Translations under genes and position numbers: made by a program
Notes under the pieces: model-generated
Told to the model about the DNA's origin: nothing
Seen by the model: only the letters and a program-made list of their open reading frames with translations
The model's database searches: none
In this document: positions 7,653-15,933 of the stretch, in pieces
Numbering within the stretch: the first letter of the stretch is position 1
Layout: each line of letters opens with the position of its first letter
Assembly: GCF_003950515.1 (NCBI RefSeq)
Contig: NZ_NGJS01000004.1
Location: 1-64,000, forward strand
DNA: 64,000 nt
DNA from: Vagococcus vulneris
GTDB lineage: Bacteria; Bacillota; Bacilli; Lactobacillales; Vagococcaceae
Direction of reading: 5' to 3'

Positions 7653-8933
7653 ATGGTTAAAATATGGAGGAGTTTATCGTTAATTAAACAAATAGTAATT
7701 GGAATAGTGATTGGTATTATTTTGGGGCTGGTTGTGCCAAAATGGACATTGATTGCTTTATTGGGTGATTTATTTGTCGGTGCATTAAAAGGTATCGCAC
7801 CAGTTTTAGTGTTTTTTTTAATATTGGCATCGTTGTCTCGGCATACAAAGGGTCAACAAACGCACATGAAAACTGTTATTTCGCTTTATTTAAGTGCAAC
7901 ATTCGTGGCTGCACTAGTAGCTGTTGCAGCAAGTTATTTGTTTCCAGTTGAACTAGTACTACCAAAAGCAATTCAAAATCAGCAGGTCCCAGAAAATATG
8001 ACGGATATTTTATCAGGTATATTATTAGACGCAGTGGGGAACCCGTTTAAAGCAATTATTGATGGTAATTATTTATCTATATTATTTTGGTCTTGTTTAA
8101 TGGGCTTAGGTCTGCGTGTGGCCTTCAAAGAAACAAAACGAGTAATTTCAGACATTGGTGATGCCGTTTCAGACATTGTACAAGTGATTATTAAATTTGC
8201 GCCTGTAGGTATCGTTGGTCTTGTATTTAATTCTGTCACTACTGTTGGATTATCAGGTATGACGGATTATTTTAAAATTATAGTTTTAGTTGTCGGCTCA
8301 ATGCTGTTTGTTTCGTTTGTTGTTTACCCACTAATGGTGTTTTTATTATTGCGTCAAAATCCTTACCCATTAACAATTTATACAATGAAAGAAAGCGGAA
8401 TACCAGCGTTCTTTACAAGAAGTTCAGCTGTTAATATACCGATTAATATGGAGTTATGTGCCAGACTAGGTTTAGATAAAGATTCGTACTCAATCTCAAT
8501 CCCTTTAGGAGCGAGTGCAAATAGTGGCGGCGCAGCAATGACAATTACAATCATGACATTGGCTGCGGCACATACGTTAGGCATGGCCATACCTTTTGTG
8601 TTGGCTTTTCTACTTTGTTTGCTATCTGCAATTGCAGCAACAGGAGCATCCGGTATTGCAGGTGGCAGTTTATTATTAATTCCGTTAGCTTGTAGCTTAT
8701 TCAACATATCTAATGATGTAGCTATGCAAGTTGTCGGTATTGGTTTTGTGATTGGTGTTATTCAGGATTCAGTAGAAACAGCTGTTAATTCCGCCAGCGA
8801 TTTACTATTTGCAGCAACTGCAGAGTTTTACGATTTGAAAAAAAACGGACAACCAGTTGATATTAATCAACGTGTTGCAGAAGCAAAGAAAAATCATAGT
8901 CAGTCAGTGAATACGGTTAAAATAAGTTCATAA
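7653..8933 (+). CDS. sstT: Serine/threonine:sodium symporter SstT
   Basis: A 426-residue protein of the dicarboxylate/amino acid:cation symporter (glutamate transporter-like) family. ATG at 7653 is chosen because AGAGAGG is 9 bases upstream; an in-frame GTG at 7647 is too close to it. Eight membrane spans with two hairpin re-entrant loops are expected. Visible landmarks are the serine-rich loop FFTRSSAVNIPIN, the SIPLGASANSGGAAMTI segment carrying substrate and Na+ ligands, and GASGIAGGSLLLIP followed by DSVETAVNSASDLLF. SstT imports L-serine and L-threonine with Na+. A cre-like site upstream suggests carbon-catabolite control. Confidence 0.92.
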   Translation: MVKIWRSLSLIKQIVIGIVIGIILGLVVPKWTLIALLGDLFVGALKGIAPVLVFFLILASLSRHTKGQQTHMKTVISLYLSATFVAALVAVAASYLFPVELVLPKAIQNQQVPENMTDILSGILLDAVGNPFKAIIDGNYLSILFWSCLMGLGLRVAFKETKRVISDIGDAVSDIVQVIIKFAPVGIVGLVFNSVTTVGLSGMTDYFKIIVLVVGSMLFVSFVVYPLMVFLLLRQNPYPLTIYTMKESGIPAFFTRSSAVNIPINMELCARLGLDKDSYSISIPLGASANSGGAAMTITIMTLAAAHTLGMAIPFVLAFLLCLLSAIAATGASGIAGGSLLLIPLACSLFNISNDVAMQVVGIGFVIGVIQDSVETAVNSASDLLFAATAEFYDLKKNGQPVDINQRVAEAKKNHSQSVNTVKISS

Positions 8934-9001
8934 TAATTTGTACGTTATGTAATTATACTTTTCAATTTATTTTTTGAAAGTTTAAAGAGGGAAGTGAAAA
9001 A

Positions 9002-9526
9002 ATGACATTTTACATTCGTAAAGGTACAATAGATGATTTAGCACGTGTCAGGGAGATAATTGATAATGCGATAGATATTTTAAAGGAGCGCCGTATCCCT
9101 CAGTGGCAAGGGAAAAACCAACTCACAAAAGATATATTGGCAGCAGACGTTATTAATAACAATAATTATGTTTTAATTGTCAATAATAAAATTGTCGGAA
9201 CTGCTATTCTGCAAAAAAAAGTTGAAGAATCATATAATCGACTGTTGAATGGTAGTTGGTTGAACAATAATTATCATTATGCTACTATTCACCGCTTTGC
9301 TATTGATTCGACAGTTGGTGAACGAGGTATGAGTCATATTTTTATGGGTTATTTGATATCAGAAGCACTCAGATTAGGGTTTTCTGATATCCGTATTGAT
9401 ACACATGAAAAAAATAAAGCAATGCAGGCTGTCATTAAGCGTGCGGGATTTATTTTTTGCGGTGACATAGTGTTACCGATTGAAAATGGTGAACGCTTGG
9501 TATATCAATGGTTGCAGACTGTATAG
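9002..9526 (+). CDS. GNAT-family N-acetyltransferase
   Basis: A 174-residue single GNAT domain. It starts with the usual FYIRKGTIDDLARVREI, and IHRFAIDSTVGERGMSHIFM at about 99-118 is the beta-4/acetyl-CoA loop region. The final part IRIDTHEKNKAMQAVIKRAGF matches the conserved GNAT beta-5/alpha-4 segment. AGAGGGAAG lies at good distance from the ATG. The substrate cannot be inferred. It follows sstT at 68 bases without an obvious terminator and may be cotranscribed. Confidence 0.85.
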   Translation: MTFYIRKGTIDDLARVREIIDNAIDILKERRIPQWQGKNQLTKDILAADVINNNNYVLIVNNKIVGTAILQKKVEESYNRLLNGSWLNNNYHYATIHRFAIDSTVGERGMSHIFMGYLISEALRLGFSDIRIDTHEKNKAMQAVIKRAGFIFCGDIVLPIENGERLVYQWLQTV

Positions 9527-9536
9527 GAGAAAAAGT

Positions 9537-9565
9537 TTGAAGCCTTAATATCGTTCTTTTACAAT
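9537..9565 (+). promoter_or_regulatory. Promoter of the ECF transporter operon
   Basis: TTGAAG (9537-9542), 17-base spacer, TACAAT (9560-9565). A stem-loop follows at 9585-9613 (AGTCT-GTGTTGA with TCGACGC-A-AGACT, several G-U pairs) directly before the AGAGGAG of the first gene. It may be a short regulatory leader. Confidence 0.6.
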
Positions 9566-9634
9566 GTATGTGTTACACTCTTCAAGTCTGTGTTGAATTT
9601 TCGACGCAAGACTAATTTTGAGAGGAGTACACTG

Positions 9635-10222
9635 ATGAAACATCTGAAAGTTCATGATCTAATTTCGGTGGGAATTTATGCCGCTGTTTATTTTTTGATG
9701 GTCAGTTTAGCGACAATGATTTTGCGATTTACTGTTCCAATGTTTAATTCTATTTTAATACCAAGTTTATCAGCTCTAATTTCGGGTATTGTCTTTTTAT
9801 TAGTTCTAAATAAAATTCCAAAATTTGGTTCAATCACACTAGTTGGTTCCGTTATGGCAATTTTCTTCTTTATGTTTGGTTATTTTCCATTAGCATTTTT
9901 GCCAAGTATTATCTTTCCGTTGATTGCTGATTTAATTATTTATAAAACAAGTTTAGGTGATAAGGTAAAACTTTATACAAGCTATGTTATTTTTAGTTTT
10001 GGATTAACAGGACCTATCTTACCCTTATGGTTTATGAAAGAAGCTTATGTCGAATCATTAATAAAACGTGGCAAAGATCAAACATATATAGAGAGTGTTT
10101 TTGCATCTATATCGACAACCACATTTTTTGTATCAACTGTTCTCACGATTATTTGCGGAATTATCGGAATGTTGATAGCCCAGAAGATTTATAAAAAACA
10201 CTTTAAAAAAGTTAGTATGTAG
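9635..10222 (+). CDS. ECF transporter substrate-binding S component (MptD family)
   Basis: A 195-residue integral membrane protein. ATG at 9635 (MKHLKVHDLISVGIYAAVYF) is chosen over an upstream in-frame TTG because GAGGAG is 7 bases before it. Five to six hydrophobic helices are visible, with the amphipathic N-terminus followed by an Ala-x-x-x-Ala-like helix 1 (GIYAAVYFLMVSLATMIL) used by S components to dock on EcfT. The family is usually labelled MptD or Trep_Strep. Its ligand has not been firmly established. The next two genes supply the T and fused A components, so this looks like a dedicated (group I) ECF importer. Confidence 0.75.
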   Translation: MKHLKVHDLISVGIYAAVYFLMVSLATMILRFTVPMFNSILIPSLSALISGIVFLLVLNKIPKFGSITLVGSVMAIFFFMFGYFPLAFLPSIIFPLIADLIIYKTSLGDKVKLYTSYVIFSFGLTGPILPLWFMKEAYVESLIKRGKDQTYIESVFASISTTTFFVSTVLTIICGIIGMLIAQKIYKKHFKKVSM

Positions 10223-10231
10223 GAGTTTAAT

Positions 10232-10930
10232 ATGAAAAAGCAAGTAATGCTTGCTTTCGATCCCAGAAGCAAATTAGTGACAATTATTGTTGCTGGTTTG
10301 CTTTTAATGTTTCGTGTGGATTGGCAAGTTGAAATCAGTTTTGTCATTTATTTAAGTGTGTTGCTTTATTTAAATAATCAGTTCAAAAAGGCAATTGTAT
10401 TACTAATGACGTATGTGATACTTTTAGTCTTAAATCAATTTGTTGTGACAACAATCAATGGTCCGATTACGGCCTTTTTATCTTTTCTTTTGATTGCGTA
10501 TCAGTTACTGCTACCGCCTGTAATGGCTAGCATTTTTGCTGCAAGCAATACGTCTATTAATCAATGGTCTGCTGCTTTGAAAAAATGTCATGTGCCTAAT
10601 TTTATTGTTATTCCTTTTATTGTTGTCTGTCGTTTTTTTCCAACATTTTTAGAAGATATGAAACAGATAAGACAAGCAATGAAATTTCGCGGAATTGGTC
10701 TAACAAGATTTGGATTGATTCGTCATCCGATTCAGACGTTTGAGTATATTTTTGTCCCGTTGTTAATGTCAATTGAGAAAACTTCTTTGGACGTCTCAGC
10801 CGCAGCAATCATTCGCGGACTAGGTAGTGGTCATCGTCAGACTAGTATTCAACCAGTTAGTTGGCAACTACAAGATACAGGATTAGTTATAGGAACAGTA
10901 TTATTTTTAATAGTGGGAGTGGTGATTTGA
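10232..10930 (+). CDS. ecfT: ECF transporter transmembrane component EcfT
   Basis: A 232-residue EcfT/CbiQ-family membrane protein. It opens with AFDPRSKLVTIIVAGLLL, the family N-terminal signature. The coupling helices carry the short Ala-Arg-Gly-type motifs that touch the ATPase: KQIRQAMKFRGIG at about 146-158 and AAAIIRGLGS at about 190-199. It starts nine bases after the S component and overlaps the ATPase gene by four bases (TTGA). It joins substrate binding to ATP hydrolysis. Confidence 0.85.
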   Translation: MKKQVMLAFDPRSKLVTIIVAGLLLMFRVDWQVEISFVIYLSVLLYLNNQFKKAIVLLMTYVILLVLNQFVVTTINGPITAFLSFLLIAYQLLLPPVMASIFAASNTSINQWSAALKKCHVPNFIVIPFIVVCRFFPTFLEDMKQIRQAMKFRGIGLTRFGLIRHPIQTFEYIFVPLLMSIEKTSLDVSAAAIIRGLGSGHRQTSIQPVSWQLQDTGLVIGTVLFLIVGVVI

Positions 10931-12339
10931 TAAAATTGATAAATGCATCTGTCAGTTACGACAAGGAAAAAGTACTGCATGAATTAAATTTAAATATTGG
11001 TACAGGTGAGTGTCTGGTACTTTGCGGAGAAAGCGGATCTGGAAAGTCATCGATTATTAAAATGCTAACAGGGCTGATGCCAGAACTGTATCCCGGTAAA
11101 ATTTCCGGTGACGTACAAGTTAATCAAATTGATGTTCCTCCAAAAGATATCGAAGCGTATGTTAAAAACATCGGTGTCGTTTTTCAAAATCCCAAAACGC
11201 AGTTTTTTACCAGCAATGTTTACGCAGAATTGGCCTTTAGCCTGGAAAATCATGGAGTAGCAGTGTCTGACATGAAAGATCAAATTGATAAAATATCGAA
11301 GGACTTTCATTTAATTGATTATTTAGGTGATAGTATGTTTCAACTGTCCGGCGGTGAAAAGCAACGTGTTGCGTTTGCCTCAGTCTGTATGTTGGAACGA
11401 TCGGTTTATCTGCTTGATGAGCCCTCTAGCAATTTAGATGAGTCAACCATTAGAATAATTATTGAATATATACATTGGTTAAAGAAACAAGGAGCAACGA
11501 TTATTGTCGCCGAACACAGATTATCATATTTGACCGCTTTAGCAGATCGGTTTATCTATTTGTCTGAAGGTAGCATCATTAATGACTGGACTGCTGAAGA
11601 ATTGCTTCAATTGTCTGATAAAGAAGTTCACCAAAAAGGTCTTCGCAGTCTCAACAATGTTCCTGTCTGCTTAAAAGATAATGGGCAAAATATTAGCAGA
11701 GACACTGCTAATCGAATCACGCTTAACAGTTTAAAACTTAAAAAAACTAAAAGCAGTAATACATTTTCATTAAAATTAGATAATATCTTTTTTGATAGTA
11801 GCGCGGTGACGGGTATTATCGGTCAGAATGGTTCTGGGAAGAGTACGTTAGCACAATTATTAACTGGTTTGGTGAAGCCAGATTCAGGCGAAGTTAAATT
11901 CAATCAACAAGTAATGTCTCAAAAGGATTTATTAAAGAAGAGTTTCCTAGTGATGCAGGATGTTAATTTTCAATTGTTTTTCGAATCAGTCTATAAGGAA
12001 TTGACGGCAAAAGCACGAAGACTAGATATGTTGGAGGACGTTGTTGATAAGTTGCAATTACATAATTTAATGGATCGGCATCCTCAGACTTTATCAGGCG
12101 GTGAGAAGCAGCGTGTTGCGATTGGTTCAGCGGTCCTTTCAGGTAAACAGATCATAATTCTTGATGAACCAACCAGTGGACTAGATCTGAAAAATATGTA
12201 TGAAGTTAGCAGTTTAATCGAATGGTTACAAAAACTTGGTCTAATCGTTATCGTAATTACGCATGATATCGAGTTTTTAAATTGTACGTGTCATCGAGTC
12301 ATTGAAATGAGTCATGGGAAGATAGTGAAAAATGTTTAA
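10927..12339 (+). CDS. Fused ECF transporter ATPase (two ABC domains)
   Basis: A 470-residue protein beginning at TTG 10927, overlapping the ecfT stop. GGGAG lies about 8 bases upstream and the product begins LIKLINASVSYD as an ABC domain should. Domain 1 (about 1-215) has Walker A CGESGSGKSS, signature LSGGEKQRVAFAS and Walker B VYLLDEPSSNLDES. Domain 2 (about 260-470) has IGQNGSGKST, LSGGEKQRVAIGS and IIILDEPTSGLDLK. Both sites look competent. Fusion of EcfA1 and EcfA2 in one chain is typical of dedicated ECF operons with MptD-type S components. Energises uptake of an unknown micronutrient. Confidence 0.88.
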   Translation: MIKLINASVSYDKEKVLHELNLNIGTGECLVLCGESGSGKSSIIKMLTGLMPELYPGKISGDVQVNQIDVPPKDIEAYVKNIGVVFQNPKTQFFTSNVYAELAFSLENHGVAVSDMKDQIDKISKDFHLIDYLGDSMFQLSGGEKQRVAFASVCMLERSVYLLDEPSSNLDESTIRIIIEYIHWLKKQGATIIVAEHRLSYLTALADRFIYLSEGSIINDWTAEELLQLSDKEVHQKGLRSLNNVPVCLKDNGQNISRDTANRITLNSLKLKKTKSSNTFSLKLDNIFFDSSAVTGIIGQNGSGKSTLAQLLTGLVKPDSGEVKFNQQVMSQKDLLKKSFLVMQDVNFQLFFESVYKELTAKARRLDMLEDVVDKLQLHNLMDRHPQTLSGGEKQRVAIGSAVLSGKQIIILDEPTSGLDLKNMYEVSSLIEWLQKLGLIVIVITHDIEFLNCTCHRVIEMSHGKIVKNV

Positions 12340-12383
12340 GTATGGTATAATTTAGTAATCATTAAGAATTTGTTAAGGAACGG

Positions 12384-13454
12384 ATGGTTACTGTGATATT
12401 AATGCTCCAAATGATTTTTCTTATTCTAATTCCCTTCTTTTTATTTGCTTACTGGATATACTATCGTCCGACAAGTCTGTTTTCGGGACTGTTTTTTATA
12501 CTATTAATTACAAGCGTTTATGCAATGATTGTGTTTCAAATATTTAAAAGAAGTCATACATTCGCCTATGCATTGTTAATACCAGCTTTAGTTATTATAA
12601 TGATTTTTACGTTCTTTGGTATTTTTTCTATAGTGTTAATGCTATTTTGGAATGAGAAAGTGATGCTGAAGCGTGAAGGATTTTCAATCGCAAATTTATT
12701 ACCGATGGCGGTGTCCCTGTCATTGATTGCATTTCAAGTTTATGTAAATATGTATGCGTACCATTCAGAAAGCCAGTTAATAAAAAGTACTGCTTCTTTT
12801 TTTTCCATAATGTATGCTTATGTTATCTTCATGTTCTTTTTGTATTCTGTAACTTCAATACTGTACAATGTTTATCCTATTCGAAGACCGGTTGATTATA
12901 TTATTATTTTAGGTGCAGGTTTAATTGATGGTGAACGTGTCACGCCACTTTTAGCATCAAGAATACAGGCAGGTTTGTCTTTATATCATAAGCAAGTTGC
13001 ACAAATTAATCATCATCCGACAATTATTTTATCTGGCGGACAAGGTGAAAATGAAAAAATTTCTGAAGCACAAGCTATGATGAATTATCTAACAGAAAAA
13101 AATGAGTTACTTAAAACTGTTTATTTAGAGGAGAAATCTAAAAATACGCAGCAGAATATTGAATATTCAAAATTAATTATTTCTAAGAATGATAATATAA
13201 AAAATGTAAATGAATTATGTATTGTCTTGGCATCAAATAATTATCATGTTCTTCGGGCTGGAAAATTGGCAGCCGAACAGGGATTAGTTGCAAGAGCTGT
13301 TGGTGCAAAAACAAGATTATACTATTTACCAACAGCATTTATTCGTGAATATATAGGGTATTTATATATGAATAAAAAAAGAACGATTGTTTTCACTGTG
13401 TTAGCCTTTATTTTTACTGTGGCATTAAGTCTAATCGACTTGTTTTTTAATTAG
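12384..13454 (+). CDS. YdcF/SanA-type membrane protein (DUF218 domain)
   Basis: A 356-residue protein. The N-terminal third is hydrophobic with about five helices (around 8-30, 33-52, 58-85, 100-120, 133-160). The DUF218 domain follows at about 170-330, with YIIILGAGLIDGERVTPLLA, the glycine-rich TIILSGGQGENEKISEA and later KNTQQNIEYSK and VLASNNYHVLRAG. A final helix is at 334-354. Family members act in the envelope of many bacteria, but the reaction is not established. ATG at 12384 has a close AAGGA; GTG at 12393 is an alternative start. It lies 45 bases after the ECF ATPase gene and may be in the same transcript. Confidence 0.78.
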   Translation: MVTVILMLQMIFLILIPFFLFAYWIYYRPTSLFSGLFFILLITSVYAMIVFQIFKRSHTFAYALLIPALVIIMIFTFFGIFSIVLMLFWNEKVMLKREGFSIANLLPMAVSLSLIAFQVYVNMYAYHSESQLIKSTASFFSIMYAYVIFMFFLYSVTSILYNVYPIRRPVDYIIILGAGLIDGERVTPLLASRIQAGLSLYHKQVAQINHHPTIILSGGQGENEKISEAQAMMNYLTEKNELLKTVYLEEKSKNTQQNIEYSKLIISKNDNIKNVNELCIVLASNNYHVLRAGKLAAEQGLVARAVGAKTRLYYLPTAFIREYIGYLYMNKKRTIVFTVLAFIFTVALSLIDLFFN

Positions 13455-13529
13455 GTAAAATCAATTTTTTTGCGATATTTTAAAGAATCAGTAATAATGA
13501 TTTTATATTATTAAAGGAGGTATTTATCT

Positions 13530-14381
13530 ATGTTAACACAATCATCAACTTATCAAATGAATGACGGTCATGATATACCTGTTATCGGATTTGGCACATG
13601 GCAAACACCAAGCGGCGACGTGGCTGAAGAGTCAGTTAAAGAAGCATTGTCAGCAGGGTATCGACATATTGATACTGCGACAGTTTATGGTAATGAAGAA
13701 AGTGTAGGCGCAGGTATTAAAGCCAGCGATGTTCCTCGTAAAGAAATATACCTAACAACAAAATTATGGAATTCTGATCATACATATGATAAAGCAAAAG
13801 CTGCAATTGATTTATCTTTAGAAAAACTAGGTGTAGATTATCTGGATTTATACTTGATTCATTGGCCTAATCCTTTAGAGTATCGTGATAATTGGCAAGA
13901 AGCCAATCGTGAGAGCTGGCGTGCAATGGAAGAAGCTGTTCGTGCTGGTAAAATACGCAGTATCGGCGTATCTAATTTTAAACCGCATCATCTAACGGAA
14001 TTGCTTAAAACAGCTGAAATAAAGCCTGCAGTAAATCAAATTTACTTAAATCCAAGCGACTTGCAGCCCGAAGTAGTTCAATTTTCAAAAGAACACAATA
14101 TTTTATTAGAAGCATACAGTCCTTTGGGAACGGGAAAAATATTTGATGTTAATCAGTTAACAAAATTATCCTTAAAATATCAAAAATCAGTAGCACAAGT
14201 TGTTTTAAGATGGTCATTGCAACATGGATTCTTACCATTGCCAAAATCTGTTACACCATCACGAATACATGAAAATATTGATATATTCGACTTTTCATTA
14301 TCAAAAGAAGACATGAAAGTTATTGATGGCTTGTCTGGTACTGCTGGCAAAGCTAGAGATTCAGATACAGTTGATTTTTAA
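13530..14381 (+). CDS. Aldo/keto reductase
   Basis: A 283-residue (beta/alpha)8 AKR. The catalytic tetrad is visible: Asp in HIDTATVYGNEESVG, Tyr in the same segment, Lys in LTTKLWNSDH and His in LIHWPNP. The NADPH-binding C-terminal LPKSVTPSRIHENIDIFDF is also present. Most similar in layout to the YvgN/2,5-diketo-gluconate reductase group of Firmicutes, which reduce aldehydes and methylglyoxal-like compounds. AAAGGAGG precedes the ATG. Single gene with its own terminator. Confidence 0.9.
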   Translation: MLTQSSTYQMNDGHDIPVIGFGTWQTPSGDVAEESVKEALSAGYRHIDTATVYGNEESVGAGIKASDVPRKEIYLTTKLWNSDHTYDKAKAAIDLSLEKLGVDYLDLYLIHWPNPLEYRDNWQEANRESWRAMEEAVRAGKIRSIGVSNFKPHHLTELLKTAEIKPAVNQIYLNPSDLQPEVVQFSKEHNILLEAYSPLGTGKIFDVNQLTKLSLKYQKSVAQVVLRWSLQHGFLPLPKSVTPSRIHENIDIFDFSLSKEDMKVIDGLSGTAGKARDSDTVDF

Positions 14382-14390
14382 TAGAGACTT

Positions 14391-14426
14391 AAAAAAGCAT
14401 AGTCGATTTTCGGCTATGTTTTTTTT
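14391..14426 (+). terminator. Intrinsic terminator after the aldo/keto reductase gene
   Basis: Stem CATAGTCG / CGGCTATG (one G-U pair) with A-run before and nine Ts after. Confidence 0.8.
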
Positions 14427-14514
14427 AAAATAAGATAAGAAAAATATGATATGATAAGGTATGAAAAATTAATGTATATGACTTATTTTGTTCATCATTA
14501 GAAAGAGGGTTGAA

Positions 14515-15897
14515 ATGAAAAAATTTTTTTTGGTGTTATGTATTGTGTTCGGCATGATAAGTATCAATGAACAAGCGTCTGCAAGTGAAGTGCAGCAGCC
14601 GACAATGATGGAATTAGTTAAAGCAGCAGGTCTGACTGCTGATGTTAAAAATGAGCCGAAAACTGCTATCTTAATTGATTCGAATACAGGTAAAATTTTA
14701 TGGGAAAAGAATCCCGATACTATTCATAATCCTGCGAGTATTGCTAAATTATTGACTGCTTACCGTGTCTTTGAGGTAATTAAAGAAGGTAAATTTACAT
14801 TAGAAACAAAGGTAACTGCTACCCCGCGCTATGAGCAGATAGCCAATATTTACGAGCTGAGTAATAATAAAATACAACAAGGTGTTTCTTATTCAGTAAA
14901 AGAATTAATTCCCATGATGCTGGTACCATCGTCAAATGTTGCAACAATTATGCTAGCTGAATTGGTAGAGCAGGATTCAGCTAAATATCTTAAAGAATTA
15001 AATGAACTATGTGAGAGTTTTGGAATGATGAATACGAAAATATATAATGCGACAGGAGCTCAAATATCATCATTTAAGGGGCTGTATTCAGATGATCCAC
15101 AAACTTCTGAGTTGGCGCAAGATAAGGATAATGAAACAACCGCACGTGATTTAGCGATATTTACACGCAATTTATTGGAGCGCTATCCGGAGATTCTGAT
15201 GTATACCAAAGAACCGAAAATCAAGGTAATGACAGGGACACCTAATGAAGAAGAATTTGAAAGTTACAATTATTCGTTACCAGGTTTACAGTACTCATTT
15301 GATGGCGTTGACGGTCTAAAAACGGGCTCATCGCAAACTGGAGCATTCAATATTGATGCAACTGCTAAGCGTGGCGATTTTAGGATCATTGCGATAGTTT
15401 TAGGTGTAGGGGATTGGGCCGATCAAGATGGTGAGTATTATCGTCACCCCTTTACTAATGCTTTATTAAAATATGGATTTGACAATTTTAGTTATCAAGA
15501 GGTATTACCTGCAGGCAAACATAAGATTAGTGGTGTGGATGTAGAATTAAAAGACCCTTTAAAAGATACAATAAAAAAAAGTCAACCCTTGGATTTTAAA
15601 CTTGTTGATAAAACTCGCATTCAAATGAAGGATCCCTTACCGGTTGTTTCTGATAAAGTTAAATTAATTAGTGTACCTATCGTGACGGAAGATAATGGCG
15701 GCAAGTTAAAGACCCCCGCTAAACAACAGACGTTGAAATCGATATCAAAAAACATAAGATTATTGGGGACAATTTTTATTATCGTTTTATTTCTAATTAT
15801 GTTTGTCGTAATGTACTTTTTGAAAAAAAGAAAATTACGATCAGAAAAACAAAAAACATATCAAACTGGAGAGACTAGGAGATCTCGCAGACGATAA
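14515..15897 (+). CDS. dacA: D-alanyl-D-alanine carboxypeptidase (PBP5/DacA type)
   Basis: A 460-residue low-molecular-weight penicillin-binding protein. ATG at 14515 (AGAGGG upstream) gives a signal peptide MKKFFLVLCIVFGMISINEQ ending at ASA. The three active-site motifs are present: SIAK at about 75, SSN at about 139 and KTG at about 268 in DGLKTGSSQTG. A PBP5 C-terminal beta domain follows at about 330-400, then a membrane anchor (about 420-442) and a basic RRSRRR tail. It trims the terminal D-Ala of stem peptides on the outer face of the membrane and sets the level of cross-linking. Confidence 0.92.
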   Translation: MKKFFLVLCIVFGMISINEQASASEVQQPTMMELVKAAGLTADVKNEPKTAILIDSNTGKILWEKNPDTIHNPASIAKLLTAYRVFEVIKEGKFTLETKVTATPRYEQIANIYELSNNKIQQGVSYSVKELIPMMLVPSSNVATIMLAELVEQDSAKYLKELNELCESFGMMNTKIYNATGAQISSFKGLYSDDPQTSELAQDKDNETTARDLAIFTRNLLERYPEILMYTKEPKIKVMTGTPNEEEFESYNYSLPGLQYSFDGVDGLKTGSSQTGAFNIDATAKRGDFRIIAIVLGVGDWADQDGEYYRHPFTNALLKYGFDNFSYQEVLPAGKHKISGVDVELKDPLKDTIKKSQPLDFKLVDKTRIQMKDPLPVVSDKVKLISVPIVTEDNGGKLKTPAKQQTLKSISKNIRLLGTIFIIVLFLIMFVVMYFLKKRKLRSEKQKTYQTGETRRSRRR

Positions 15898-15933
15898 TTT
15901 ATTAAATAATTTTTTAAAACAGGGAGTGTTAAA

